NCBI GenBank assembly: GCA_017396925.1
Contig: JAFQKM010000195.1
Location: 1-7,573, forward strand
Source: Clostridia bacterium
GTDB lineage: Bacteria > Bacillota > Clostridia > Oscillospirales > Butyricicoccaceae
DNA: 7,573 nucleotides
Reading direction: 5' to 3'
The translations under genes were made by a program, and so were the position numbers. The notes under the pieces were generated by a model that worked only from the letters and a program-made list of their open reading frames with translations, was not told where the DNA came from and searched no databases. Positions 1 to 6,609 of the stretch are shown in pieces; positions within the stretch are counted from its first letter, which is position 1, and every line of letters begins with the position of its first letter.

Positions 1-675
1 ATCATGGGCGTCATTGATGCCAGGCTCGACCTGCCCATCGGCTACATTCCCTGCGGCACCACCAACGATTTTGCCGCCGGCCTGGGCCTTGAGCGCGACG
101 ACCTGAAAAAGGCCGCCGAGCGCATTGTCAACGGCACCCCCGCCGTCATTGATATCGGCCTTTTCGGCGAGGACCGTTACTTCAGCTATATTGCATCCTT
201 TGGCGCCTTCACAGGCACCTCCTATAATGTTCCCCAGGCCAGCAAGAATGCATTGGGACATCTGGCCTATATCCTCGAGGGCGTACGCGACCTGCCCAAT
301 ATCCGCCCCATCCATGCGCGCGTCATCATGGATGATGATACCGTAGTCGAGGGCGATTATATCTTCGGCTCGGTCAGCAATGCCACTTCCATCGGCGGTG
401 TTGTCAGACTGGCTGCCGAGAAGGTCAACTTTTCGGATGGTATTTTCGAGGTCATCCTGGTCCGCAACCCCAGAAGCCCGCTGGAGATCAGCAAGGCCCT
501 GCTGGCCCTGCAGACCGGCAAGTATGACGACAGCTGCATCCAGTTCTATCATGCGAAAAAGATCGTTGTCGATATGCCCAAGGCCGAGCCATGGGCGCTG
601 GACGGCGAATACGGCATGGGGCAGGATACAACCAAGATCAGCGTTCTGCACAACGCCGTAAAAATCATCGTATAG
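1..675 (+). CDS. Diacylglycerol kinase family lipid kinase (DgkB/YegS type), 5' end missing
   Basis: Probable ATP-dependent lipid kinase that phosphorylates diacylglycerol or a related lipid at the inner face of the membrane, returning it to phospholipid synthesis. The reading frame is open from base 1 (codon ATC before the first ATG), so the ATG at 4 is an internal methionine and the gene begins outside the window. Counting from that ATG, visible motifs are the nucleotide-binding GTTNDFA (residues 18-24) preceded by PIGYIPC, and the C-terminal WALDGE (197-202), whose D-G-E triad is typical of this family. The glycine-rich GGDGTxNE motif that normally comes just before must lie upstream. About 224 residues are present of a usual 290-310, so roughly 70-80 are missing. 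The C-terminal beta-sandwich half is intact and ends at a TAG followed by a strong terminator. Family assignment is firm; the exact lipid substrate cannot be read from sequence. Confidence 0.9.
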   Translation: MMGVIDARLDLPIGYIPCGTTNDFAAGLGLERDDLKKAAERIVNGTPAVIDIGLFGEDRYFSYIASFGAFTGTSYNVPQASKNALGHLAYILEGVRDLPNIRPIHARVIMDDDTVVEGDYIFGSVSNATSIGGVVRLAAEKVNFSDGIFEVILVRNPRSPLEISKALLALQTGKYDDSCIQFYHAKKIVVDMPKAEPWALDGEYGMGQDTTKISVLHNAVKIIV

Positions 676-682
676 TATAGAG

Positions 683-709
683 AAAGCATCCCTTCGGGGG
701 TGCTTTTTT
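683..709 (+). terminator. Intrinsic terminator after the lipid kinase gene
   Basis: An eight-pair stem, AGCATCCC against GGGGTGCT (one G-T pair), is closed by a TTCG tetraloop at 693-696, preceded by A residues and followed by a run of T at 704-709. It begins eight bases after the lipid kinase stop codon. The UUCG loop makes it very stable, and it separates the kinase transcript from the glycerate kinase gene. Confidence 0.92.
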
Positions 710-710
710 A

Positions 711-739
711 TTGCCCGAAAGAGGGCGAAGTGTTAAGAT
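711..739 (+). promoter_or_regulatory. Possible sigma-A promoter of the glycerate kinase gene
   Basis: TTGCCC (711-716) and TAAGAT (734-739) are 17 bases apart, and TGT directly before the second element gives it an extended -10 form. Each hexamer matches four of six consensus bases. It sits between the upstream terminator and the glycerate kinase ribosome binding site, the only place such a promoter could be, but the match is moderate. Confidence 0.4.
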
Positions 740-759
740 AAGGGCATGGAGGGATCATT

Positions 760-1893
760 ATGAAGAAAATTATTCTGGCGCCCGATTCCTTTAAGGGCAC
801 CATGTCTTCTCTGGATATATGCAATATCATGCGCAAAGCAGCGCTGCGCAGTTTCCCCAATTGTGAGGTCATTCGTATTCCCGTGGCCGACGGCGGCGAG
901 GGTACCGTTGAATCGATGCTGGCGGCGGCCGGCGGCGAAAAGGTTCGCGTTGCCGTAAGTGGCCCTCGCATGGACGGGATCGAGAGCTTTTACGGAATGC
1001 TTCCCGACGGCAAAACCGCCGTGATCGAAATGGCGGCGGCAGCCGGCCTGCCCATGGTCAAGGGCTGCGAGAATCCTATGGATACGACGACCTATGGCGT
1101 CGGCCAGCTGATGGCCCATGCCATCGCGCAGGGCGCCGAGACCATTCTGCTGGGTCTGGGCGGCAGCTGCACCAACGACGGCGGCTGCGGCGCGGCTGCA
1201 GCGCTGGGTGTTGTTTTCAAAAATCAGCAGGGTGAGGCCTTCATCCCCATGGGCGGCACCCTGGGCGAGATCGCATCGATCGATGCGACCGAGGCCCTTG
1301 CACGTCTTGCAGGCGTAAAGATCCGCATCATGTGCGACGTCAATAACCCCCTGTGGGGCGAAAACGGCGCAGCCTATGTCTTCGGCCCGCAGAAGGGCGC
1401 AAATCCCGAAATGGTGGCATTTCTGGACGGCGGCCTGCGTGTGCTGGGCAGCTTGCTGGAGCAGATCCGTCCGGGCGTCGAGCAGATGCCGGGCGCCGGT
1501 GCTGCCGGCGGTATGGGCGCTGGTATGTGCGCCATGCTGGGCGCCGAACTGGTCTCGGGCATCGATGGCGTATTGGATACCGTTGGATTTGACCGACTGC
1601 TGGACGGCTGTGATATGGTCTTTACCGGCGAGGGCCGTATTGACGGCCAGAGCCTGCGCGGCAAGGTCATTTTCGGTATCTGCAGACGTGCCAAGGCAGC
1701 CGGTGTACCGGTCTGTGCTGTGGTCGGCGATGCGCTGGATGATCAGCTGCAGGAGGCGGCCGAACGGGGACTCTGCGCGGTATTTACCACCAACCGCCGC
1801 GCTGTGCCCTGGGAGAAGGCCCGCCTGACGGCCGTACAGGATCTGACCCATACGGTCGAGAGCGTGTTCTCTTTTGCGGCGGCACTGAAATAA
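760..1893 (+). CDS. glxK: Glycerate 2-kinase (GlxK/GarK family)
   Basis: Phosphorylates D-glycerate with ATP to give 2-phosphoglycerate, which enters lower glycolysis; cytoplasmic. The 377-residue length is normal for the family. Family motifs run in order: APDSFKGT (7-14), ADGGEGT (43-49), the glycine-rich GLGGSCTNDGG (132-142), CDVNNPLWG (192-200), FGPQKGA (208-214), a GAGAAGGMGAG stretch near 235-245, and TGEGRIDGQS (289-298). The ATG start is supported by a GGAGGG site ending six bases upstream and by the canonical MKKIILAPDS N-terminus. It stands alone between two terminators, with no glycerate dehydrogenase, aldolase or sugar-diacid gene next to it, so the source of glycerate is not evident. 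No key motif is missing. The symbol is by family; glxK and garK products cannot be told apart here. Confidence 0.95.
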   Translation: MKKIILAPDSFKGTMSSLDICNIMRKAALRSFPNCEVIRIPVADGGEGTVESMLAAAGGEKVRVAVSGPRMDGIESFYGMLPDGKTAVIEMAAAAGLPMVKGCENPMDTTTYGVGQLMAHAIAQGAETILLGLGGSCTNDGGCGAAAALGVVFKNQQGEAFIPMGGTLGEIASIDATEALARLAGVKIRIMCDVNNPLWGENGAAYVFGPQKGANPEMVAFLDGGLRVLGSLLEQIRPGVEQMPGAGAAGGMGAGMCAMLGAELVSGIDGVLDTVGFDRLLDGCDMVFTGEGRIDGQSLRGKVIFGICRRAKAAGVPVCAVVGDALDDQLQEAAERGLCAVFTTNRRAVPWEKARLTAVQDLTHTVESVFSFAAALK

Positions 1894-1906
1894 CTTTTAT
1901 AACAGC

Positions 1907-1947
1907 AAAAAAGCCCTGCGGCTCAGCTGAACCGCAGGGTATTTTTT
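1907..1947. terminator. Bidirectional intrinsic terminator between convergent genes
   Basis: A perfect eight-pair stem, CCCTGCGG (1914-1921) with CCGCAGGG (1932-1939), has six A residues before it (1907-1912) and six T residues after it (1942-1947), so it can terminate transcripts from either side. The ten-base loop contains the self-complementary TCAGCTGA. It starts 14 bases after the glycerate kinase stop and ends 11 bases before the transporter stop. Confidence 0.93.
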
Positions 1948-1957
1948 ATGTAGGGGT

Positions 1958-3127
1958 TTAGACCATAGGACGGTCGACGGTGACGACGGCATAATAGGGG
2001 CCGCCGTCGAGCACGGTGACGGCCTTGCACATGGCCTTGGTGGCTGCTTTGGGGGTCAGATAGGATTCCAGCGGCAATACAAGATCGAAGATCAGGTTGG
2101 TATGGGAGGGACCACTGACCATACGGAAATCGTGGATGGTGATGGCCGGGTCGAGGGCAGAAGCCAGACGGGCCACCTTGAGACGCATCTCGGCGGTGCG
2201 GACATCGTCGCAGTCGACGGGGTCCATATGAATGACGGCCGTGCAGCTGTATTTGTCGCTCAGCTCACGCTCGATATTATCGATAATATCGTGCAGCGCA
2301 AGAATATTGCCGCCGGCGTTGACTTCGGCATGGAGAGAGATCATGCAGCGGCCGGGGCCGTAGTCGTGCACGATCAGGTCGTGAATGCCGATGATCTCGG
2401 GGTTGGTCATAACGGTATCTTCGATGCCCTGTACAAAGTCGGGGTCGGGGGTGGTGCCCAGCAGCGGGGTGATGGTATCCTTGGCGGCCTCCCAGCCGGC
2501 ACGGAGGATAACGACCGATACGCAGAGGCCCAGCCAGCCGTCGACGGGCAGATCAAGCAGAGTGCCGATGACCGAGCCGGCCAGTACGGCGGCGGTGGCA
2601 ATGGCGTCGCCCAGGCTGTCGGCAGCAGTGGCATTCATCGAGACCGAGCGGATGCGGCCGCCCAGTGTGCGGTTGAAATGCCACAGGAAGAGCTTGGCCA
2701 GTACAGCAATCAGCAGGATGGCGGCAGACATCAGATCGAAGGTGACGGTCTGGGGATGCAGGATCTGATCGACGGCGTCTTTGGCCAGTTCAAAGCCCAT
2801 GAGCAGGATGACCATGGCTACGAAGAGGCCCGAAAGATATTCAATGCGGCCGTGGCCGAAGGGATGGTCGCGGTCGGGCTTCTGGTCGGACAGCTTGAAA
2901 CCGATCAGGGTGACCACCGACGAACCGGCGTCGGACAGATTATTGAAGGCATCGGCCATAACGGCGACCGAGTTGGTCAGCAGGCCGGCCAGAAACTTGG
3001 CGGCAAAGAGCAGCGCATTGACGGCGATGCCGACGCCGCTGCCCAGCAGGCCGTATTGCTGGCGGACTTTGGGATCATCATAGGGGCCGGGATTGCGGAT
3101 GAACAGACGAACGAGAAGATCGGTCAT
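1958..3127 (-). CDS. Cation diffusion facilitator (CDF) efflux transporter, probably manganese-type
   Basis: Inner-membrane divalent metal/proton antiporter exporting excess metal. The 389 residues include six expected transmembrane segments (about 28-50, 53-78, 98-116, 132-150, 168-192 and 197-210) and a cytoplasmic C-terminal domain. The family hallmark DHPFGHGRIEYLSGL spans 87-101. Metal-site residues are N62 and D66 in helix 2 (ADAFNNLSD) and D170 and D174 in helix 5 (AADSLGD). Zinc CDFs usually have His in one of these positions; an Asn/Asp-rich site without His fits manganese members such as MntE, so manganese is the better guess. The C-terminal part (about 215-389) is longer than in the 300-residue class and appears to carry a second folded unit after the HMDPVDCDD segment (300-308). 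The ATG has AGGAGG seven bases upstream (3135-3140 on the plus strand). It is divergent from the ABC ATPase gene. Confidence 0.93.
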   Translation of the reverse strand: MTDLLVRLFIRNPGPYDDPKVRQQYGLLGSGVGIAVNALLFAAKFLAGLLTNSVAVMADAFNNLSDAGSSVVTLIGFKLSDQKPDRDHPFGHGRIEYLSGLFVAMVILLMGFELAKDAVDQILHPQTVTFDLMSAAILLIAVLAKLFLWHFNRTLGGRIRSVSMNATAADSLGDAIATAAVLAGSVIGTLLDLPVDGWLGLCVSVVILRAGWEAAKDTITPLLGTTPDPDFVQGIEDTVMTNPEIIGIHDLIVHDYGPGRCMISLHAEVNAGGNILALHDIIDNIERELSDKYSCTAVIHMDPVDCDDVRTAEMRLKVARLASALDPAITIHDFRMVSGPSHTNLIFDLVLPLESYLTPKAATKAMCKAVTVLDGGPYYAVVTVDRPMV

Positions 3128-3155
3128 AACTTTTCCTCCTGGGATGCATTGTGAA

Positions 3156-3184
3156 TTGAAAAAATGAAAGACTAACTATATAAT
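3156..3184 (+). promoter_or_regulatory. Sigma-A type promoter for the ABC ATPase gene
   Basis: TTGAAA (3156-3161) and a perfect TATAAT (3179-3184) are 17 bases apart. Initiation about seven bases downstream would be near 3191, right at the AAAGAGG ribosome binding site, giving a leader of only about 15 bases. The region is AT-rich compared with the genes around it. Confidence 0.75.
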
Positions 3185-3205
3185 AAAAGAAAAGAGGTAT
3201 CGCCA

Positions 3206-3877
3206 TTGATCCGTCTGGAACAGATCAGCAAAACCTATCGCGGAAGCCGGGGTACACCTTCGGTGGACGCTCTGCATGAGATCTCTCTGCATATTGCCGG
3301 AGGAGATTTCCTGGCCGTAACCGGCGGTTCAGGCTCGGGAAAGACGACTCTGATGAACATCGTCGGCTGCCTCGACCGTCCGACTTCGGGAAGCCTCCGG
3401 ATCGACGGATGCGACCCTCTGGCCCTCAGTGACCGGCAGCGCAGCCGCCTGCGGGGTGAAAAACTGGGATTTATCTTCCAGGGCTTCAACCTGCTGCACG
3501 AGCGCACGGCGCTGGAAAATGTCATGCTGCCCCTTTCGCTCCGCGGTCTTGATCGCAGGACGCAGAAGCAGCAGGCAGCCCATGCCCTCGAACAGGTGGG
3601 ATTGGGCGACCGGATGCATCACCGTCCCGGCCAGCTTTCGGGCGGCCAGCAGCAGCGGGTGGCCATCGCACGGGTCATCGCCTGTGATACCCCTATTATT
3701 CTGGCCGACGAGCCGACGGGCAATCTCGATCCTTCGGCGGCCGGCAGCATCATGGACATCCTGCAGGCCTTAAACGGCCGCGGCGTGACCGTTCTGCTGA
3801 TCACCCACGATCCCAAGATCGCGGCGCAGGCCCCGCGAAGGGCCATCATGCAGGATGGGAAGCTGACCATGCAATAG
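3206..3877 (+). CDS. ABC transporter ATP-binding protein, MacB/LolD type, without a neighbouring permease
   Basis: ATP-hydrolysing subunit of an ABC transporter, of the class that pairs with FtsX-like permeases (MacB, LolCDE and peptide or bacitracin efflux systems). All nucleotide-binding motifs are intact in 223 residues: Walker A GGSGSGKT (40-47), Q-loop FQGFN (Q92), signature LSGGQQQRVAIAR (144-156), Walker B IILADEPTGNLD (164-175) and the switch histidine in LITHD (H201). FNLL, TALENVMLPL and the doubled-Q signature are typical of the MacB-like subgroup. The start is TTG, eight bases after AAAGAGG; no in-frame ATG fits the domain start. The usual membrane partner is absent: upstream is a divergent metal transporter and downstream a dCMP deaminase. 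It may work with a permease encoded elsewhere. Substrate unknown. No terminator is visible before the next gene, so the two may be co-transcribed. Confidence 0.93.
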   Translation: MIRLEQISKTYRGSRGTPSVDALHEISLHIAGGDFLAVTGGSGSGKTTLMNIVGCLDRPTSGSLRIDGCDPLALSDRQRSRLRGEKLGFIFQGFNLLHERTALENVMLPLSLRGLDRRTQKQQAAHALEQVGLGDRMHHRPGQLSGGQQQRVAIARVIACDTPIILADEPTGNLDPSAAGSIMDILQALNGRGVTVLLITHDPKIAAQAPRRAIMQDGKLTMQ

Positions 3878-3918
3878 CAGTACGATTTACCGACTCCATT
3901 ATAAAGAGGATAACAGAA

Positions 3919-4416
3919 ATGAACAGAAGAGACAAGCATAATTACTATCTCGATATCGCCCAGACCATTCTGGAACGTGCCACCTGCCTGCGCAACAACG
4001 TAGGCGCCGTCATCGTCAAAAACGACGAGATCATCTCGACCGGCTATAACGGCGCGCCCCGCGGCCGTGCCAACTGCTGCGATCTGGGCGTCTGCCGCCG
4101 CGAGCAGCTGGGTATTCCCCGCGGCCAGCGTTACGAGCTCTGCCGCAGCGTCCATGCCGAGCAGAATGCCATCATTGCCGCACCCCGAAACGAAATGATC
4201 GGTGCGACCCTCTATCTGGCCATGTGCAATTCCAAGACAGGCGAACTGGTGCCCGACGCCAGCCCCTGCAATATGTGCCGCCGTATGATCATCAACGCCG
4301 GCATCGAGCGTGTCATCATCCGCAATACACCCTTTGAGTATACCATCCACAATGTCCAGGATTATATCGACCAGGACGATACTTTACCTGAAGAGCAGCT
4401 GAAGGGTACTTATTAA
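3919..4416 (+). CDS. comEB: Deoxycytidylate (dCMP) deaminase, ComEB family
   Basis: Zinc-dependent cytoplasmic enzyme converting dCMP to dUMP, the precursor of dTMP. The zinc site is clear: HAEQNA with H79 as ligand and E81 as the proton shuttle, and PCNMC supplying C117 and C120. The N-terminal GYNGAPRGRANC segment (from 42) is the expected nucleotide-binding region, and additional cysteines (C53, C54, C59, C75) may hold a second structural zinc as in some dCMP deaminases. At 165 residues it has normal length. ATG follows AAAGAGGA by eight bases. The gene lies 41 bases after the ABC ATPase gene. No competence (comEA/comEC) genes are near, so the symbol reflects homology and not a competence role. 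Its 3' end abuts the inverted-repeat-rich region. Confidence 0.93.
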   Translation: MNRRDKHNYYLDIAQTILERATCLRNNVGAVIVKNDEIISTGYNGAPRGRANCCDLGVCRREQLGIPRGQRYELCRSVHAEQNAIIAAPRNEMIGATLYLAMCNSKTGELVPDASPCNMCRRMIINAGIERVIIRNTPFEYTIHNVQDYIDQDDTLPEEQLKGTY

Positions 4417-4419
4417 AGC

Positions 4420-4562
4420 GTGAGACATACAGCGCCTGTGCGCTGCGCCGCAAGTGCGGCGATGATTTTGCGCCGATTGATTCGGCCAAAATCTATGCAG
4501 ACAAAGGGGATCCCGCAATACTATATGTAAGCAGGTGAAAACCTGCTTGAAATGGGTCTCAC
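4420..4562 (+). ncRNA. Candidate structured RNA of unknown family (strand uncertain)
   Basis: The stretch between two convergent genes is filled with nested inverted repeats. GTGAGAC (4420-4426) can pair with GTCTCAC (4556-4562) to close the whole unit. Inside are AGCGC-CTGT-GCGCT (4431-4444), CGCCGC-AAGT-GCGGCG (4446-4461), a 12-pair hairpin GATTTTG/CAAAATC plus GCCGA/TCGGC with one bulged C (4464-4493), a short GGG/CCC hairpin (4506-4514), and AAGCAGGT-GAAA-ACCTGCTT (4529-4548). The last loop is a GNRA tetraloop only when read on the plus strand, which is why I favour that strand. No hairpin is followed by a T run in either direction, so this does not look like ordinary terminators. I do not recognise a known RNA family, and no strong promoter is visible. 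The 3' closing arm overlaps the stop codon of the DUF378 gene. It could instead be a structured 3' untranslated region. Confidence 0.35.
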
Positions 4563-4756
4563 ATGGTGCGGCGGTCGTCGAAGAGCAGTGCGATGCACCA
4601 CAGGCCGGCAATACCGACCAGCGTAAAGATCAGGCGGCTCATGAGGGCGGCCTGTCCGCCGAAAAGCCAGCCGACGATGTCGAACTTGAAGAGACCGATG
4701 GAGCCCCAGTTGAGGGCGCCGATAATGGTGAGAAGCAATGCGATCTTATTGAGCAT
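4559..4756 (-). CDS. Small DUF378 (YuzA-like) membrane protein
   Basis: A 65-residue protein of unknown function with two hydrophobic segments (about 4-22 and 40-60) separated by a short loop. The pattern ALNWGSIGLF (14-23) followed by a phenylalanine-, glycine- and tryptophan-bearing loop (FKFDIVGWLFGG) and then SRLIFTLVGIAGLW is the hallmark of DUF378. Family members are small two-helix membrane proteins, and no molecular role is established that I know of. The start ATG is preceded by GGAGG six bases upstream (4763-4767 on the plus strand), a strong site for a real gene. It is transcribed opposite to both neighbours; its stop codon lies in the closing arm of the inverted-repeat region, and no intrinsic terminator follows it. 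Confidence 0.85.
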   Translation of the reverse strand: MLNKIALLLTIIGALNWGSIGLFKFDIVGWLFGGQAALMSRLIFTLVGIAGLWCIALLFDDRRTM

Positions 4757-4854
4757 GCTGAACCTCCATACATTTTGTTATGAAATAAAAAGAAAATGGG
4801 GATATCTGCAGTTTGCCCCATATTCCCGGAACTATACATGAAAGGGTGTGGCCG

Positions 4855-5661
4855 ATGGCCTACTTTGACCTGCATACCCATACCTATTATTCCTTCGACG
4901 GGCATATCCATCCTTTCGACCTGTGCGAAGCGGCCTGCAAGGCCGGTCTGTTCGGCATTGCCATGAGCGAGCATTATGATTTCTATGCCGACGACAGCTT
5001 CCTCTATTACCGCCTGTTTGAAGCGGGACGGAATCCCATGCTGGAGCGCATGCGCAGCCTTTACGGTGATTGCCTGCGCATCTGGAAGGGCATCGAGCTG
5101 GGGCAGCCCCATTATAATCTCAGGCTTTACCGCGAGCTTATGCGCCGCGCCGATTTCGATCTGATCATCGGCTCGATCCATGATCTGCCGCCCAAGGAGA
5201 ATATTTACAACATCAACTACCGCAGCCAGCAGGATTGCGACCGGGTTTTCGAATGTTATTTTGACGAAATGGCCAAAATGATCGAGGCCTGTGATTTTGA
5301 TATTCTGGCTCATCTGGATTATCCTGTCCGTGTCATGGGCGGCGTCTTTGAAGATACGCCCGAGCTGGAGCGTTACGAAAGCCTGATCCGTCCCATTCTG
5401 CGCCGATGTGTCGAGAAAGAGATCGCCCTGGAGGTCAACACAGCCGGTCTGCATAAATGGCAGAAGCGGCCCGGCCCCGGTCTTTGGGTACTGCGGGCCT
5501 ATAAGGCCTATGGCGGCGAGATGCTGACTTTGGGCAGCGACGCTCACCGTCTGCAGCATGTGGCCCGCGGCTTCGATTGGGGGGCCGATATGATCCGTCA
5601 GGCCGGCTTTGACCGCATCACCTATTTTGAAAAACGCAGGCCGAAGTTTATCGATCTGTAA
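4855..5661 (+). CDS. PHP-domain phosphoesterase, histidinol-phosphatase (HisJ/HisK-like) family
   Basis: Metal-dependent phosphoesterase of the PHP superfamily; the closest characterised function is histidinol-phosphate to histidinol in histidine synthesis. In 268 residues all expected metal ligands can be seen: H7 and H9 (DLHTHT), D15 and H17 (FDGH), E39 and H40 (SEH), E81 (GIELG), H109 (GSIHD), H153 (LAHLD), and D229 and H231 (GSDAH). I chose the ATG at 4855, which has AAAGGG eight bases upstream and puts the first metal motif at the very N-terminus. A longer TTG frame from 4813 lacks a ribosome binding site. No other his gene is near, so the true substrate may differ. It precedes ispE by 49 bases with no terminator between them. 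Confidence 0.88.
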   Translation: MAYFDLHTHTYYSFDGHIHPFDLCEAACKAGLFGIAMSEHYDFYADDSFLYYRLFEAGRNPMLERMRSLYGDCLRIWKGIELGQPHYNLRLYRELMRRADFDLIIGSIHDLPPKENIYNINYRSQQDCDRVFECYFDEMAKMIEACDFDILAHLDYPVRVMGGVFEDTPELERYESLIRPILRRCVEKEIALEVNTAGLHKWQKRPGPGLWVLRAYKAYGGEMLTLGSDAHRLQHVARGFDWGADMIRQAGFDRITYFEKRRPKFIDL

Positions 5662-5677
5662 ACCATACATATATAAT
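5649..5677 (+). promoter_or_regulatory. Possible weak promoter ahead of ispE
   Basis: A perfect TATAAT (5672-5677) lies in the AT-rich gap before ispE. The matching -35 position (TATCGA at 5649-5654, 17 bases away) is poor and overlaps the end of the upstream gene. It may supply some independent ispE transcription, or the -10 match may be chance in AT-rich DNA. Confidence 0.3.
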
Positions 5678-5710
5678 AGAAAAATCACAAAGCGACCGGG
5701 AGGGTAAGCT

Positions 5711-6571
5711 ATGGACAGACTGAAACGAGAGTCTTACGGCAAGATCAATCTGATGCTCAATATTGCAGGTGTCCGCGAGGACGGCTACCATACGCTGGAG
5801 ACCGTCATGCAGACGGTTGGTCTTTACGATACTATCGAGATCGTCAAAAAAGCGGAAAAGGGCATCACCATGCATTGTGATCTGCCTTATGTGCCGTCCG
5901 ACGAGCGCAATATCGCCTGGAAGGCAGCCGATAAGTTTATTGCACATACAGGGTTTGACGGCGGCCTGGATATCACCATTCAAAAGACCATTCCCGTAGG
6001 CGGCGGTATGGCCGGCGGCAGTACCAATGCAGCCACCGTGCTCAATATGCTCAACGAGATGTGCGGCATGCCGATCCGTGATCCCGAACTGGAGGCCATC
6101 GCCCTCAGTCTGGGCGCCGATGTACCCTTCTGCCTTAAAAAGGGAACCTATCTCTGCGAGGGCATCGGCGAGATCATGACCCGTCTGGCCGATATGCCCA
6201 AGTGCTTTATCGTTGTCTGCAAGCCCCGCGCCTCGGTCTCCAGTAAGAATGCCTATGGCGTCTACGACCAGTACCCCAACCAGCAGCATTTCGATCATAC
6301 CCGTATGGTGCAGGCCTTGCGCAACCGTGATATCCGTGCCATTGCTGCCGCCATGGGCAACTCGTTCGAAGCCCCCATTGGCGAGCTGTGCCCCGAGATC
6401 CTCGAGATCAAAGCCAAGATGCTGCAGATGGGTGCGCTCAATGCGGCTATGACCGGCTCGGGCTCGGTAGTCTTCGGCCTCTTCGACAATGTCGATCTTG
6501 CCCACAAGACCAAGAATGCCCTTCGCGCCGAACGCTACCGCACCTTCTGTGTACGCCCTGTCAACCGATAA
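5711..6571 (+). CDS. ispE: 4-diphosphocytidyl-2-C-methyl-D-erythritol kinase
   Basis: GHMP-family kinase of the MEP (non-mevalonate) isoprenoid pathway; it uses ATP to phosphorylate the 2-hydroxyl of CDP-methylerythritol. At 286 residues it has normal length. Visible features are the N-terminal YGKINL with catalytic K11, DGYHTLETVMQ (24-34), which binds the cytidine part, the ATP loop PVGGGMAGGSTNAA (95-108), and LGADVPF (134-140) with the catalytic base D137. Near the C-terminus MTGSGSVVFGLF is the third GHMP motif. The ATG follows GGGAGGG by six bases. In many Clostridia ispE lies near sporulation genes, and here spoIIR follows directly, separated by a terminator whose hairpin reaches the spoIIR start codon. 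No defect is seen in catalytic residues. Confidence 0.96.
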   Translation: MDRLKRESYGKINLMLNIAGVREDGYHTLETVMQTVGLYDTIEIVKKAEKGITMHCDLPYVPSDERNIAWKAADKFIAHTGFDGGLDITIQKTIPVGGGMAGGSTNAATVLNMLNEMCGMPIRDPELEAIALSLGADVPFCLKKGTYLCEGIGEIMTRLADMPKCFIVVCKPRASVSSKNAYGVYDQYPNQQHFDHTRMVQALRNRDIRAIAAAMGNSFEAPIGELCPEILEIKAKMLQMGALNAAMTGSGSVVFGLFDNVDLAHKTKNALRAERYRTFCVRPVNR

Positions 6572-6579
6572 AAGATCCT

Positions 6580-6609
6580 GTATAAAACAAGAGGCACCTG
6601 CCGATACTT
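6580..6609 (+). promoter_or_regulatory. Candidate sigma-F promoter for spoIIR
   Basis: GTATA (6580-6584), a spacer of 15 bases, and GCCGATACTT (6600-6609) resemble the sigma-F pattern of GYATA about 15 bases before GGnnAnAnT, with one G missing in the second element. spoIIR is a known sigma-F target in Bacillus subtilis. Start of transcription would fall near 6615-6617, in the loop of the terminator hairpin, leaving out its 5' arm. The match is by eye and inferred. Confidence 0.45.

Noticed and set aside
4..6. ATG at position 4 as the true start of the lipid kinase
   Set aside because: The frame is open to the window edge and the conserved GGDGT segment, needed for activity, would be missing; the gene is cut by the window boundary.
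733..1851. A long open frame on the minus strand opposite the glycerate kinase gene (about 370 codons)
   Set aside because: It has no ribosome binding site or recognisable protein motif and mirrors the G/C-rich third-position bias of the gene on the other strand; glycerate kinase motifs are complete on the plus strand.
2102..3154. A 350-codon open frame on the plus strand opposite the metal transporter
   Set aside because: Its composition (rich in Gly, Asp, Ala and Gln with no hydrophobic pattern) is that of a shadow frame, while the minus strand encodes a clear CDF protein with a good ribosome binding site.
4529..4548. The GAAA-loop hairpin as an intrinsic terminator for comEB
   Set aside because: It is followed by TGAAATGGG and not a T run, and it lies over 110 bases after the stop codon; in the opposite direction it also lacks a T run.
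4798..4829. Imperfect inverted repeat GGGGATAT/ATATTCCC between the DUF378 and PHP genes, possibly an operator
   Set aside because: The arms include a G-T pair and a 16-base loop, and no promoter element is clearly placed around it; chance is a sufficient explanation.
4813..4854. TTG at 4813 as an upstream start for the PHP protein
   Set aside because: There is no ribosome binding site before it, and the 14 extra residues do not resemble the family, whereas ATG 4855 has AAAGGG at good spacing and puts the first metal motif at the usual position.
4639..5688. A 349-codon minus-strand frame opposite the PHP gene, running on into the DUF378 region
   Set aside because: No start signal or motif; the real minus-strand gene in this area is the short DUF378 gene in a different frame with its own GGAGG site.
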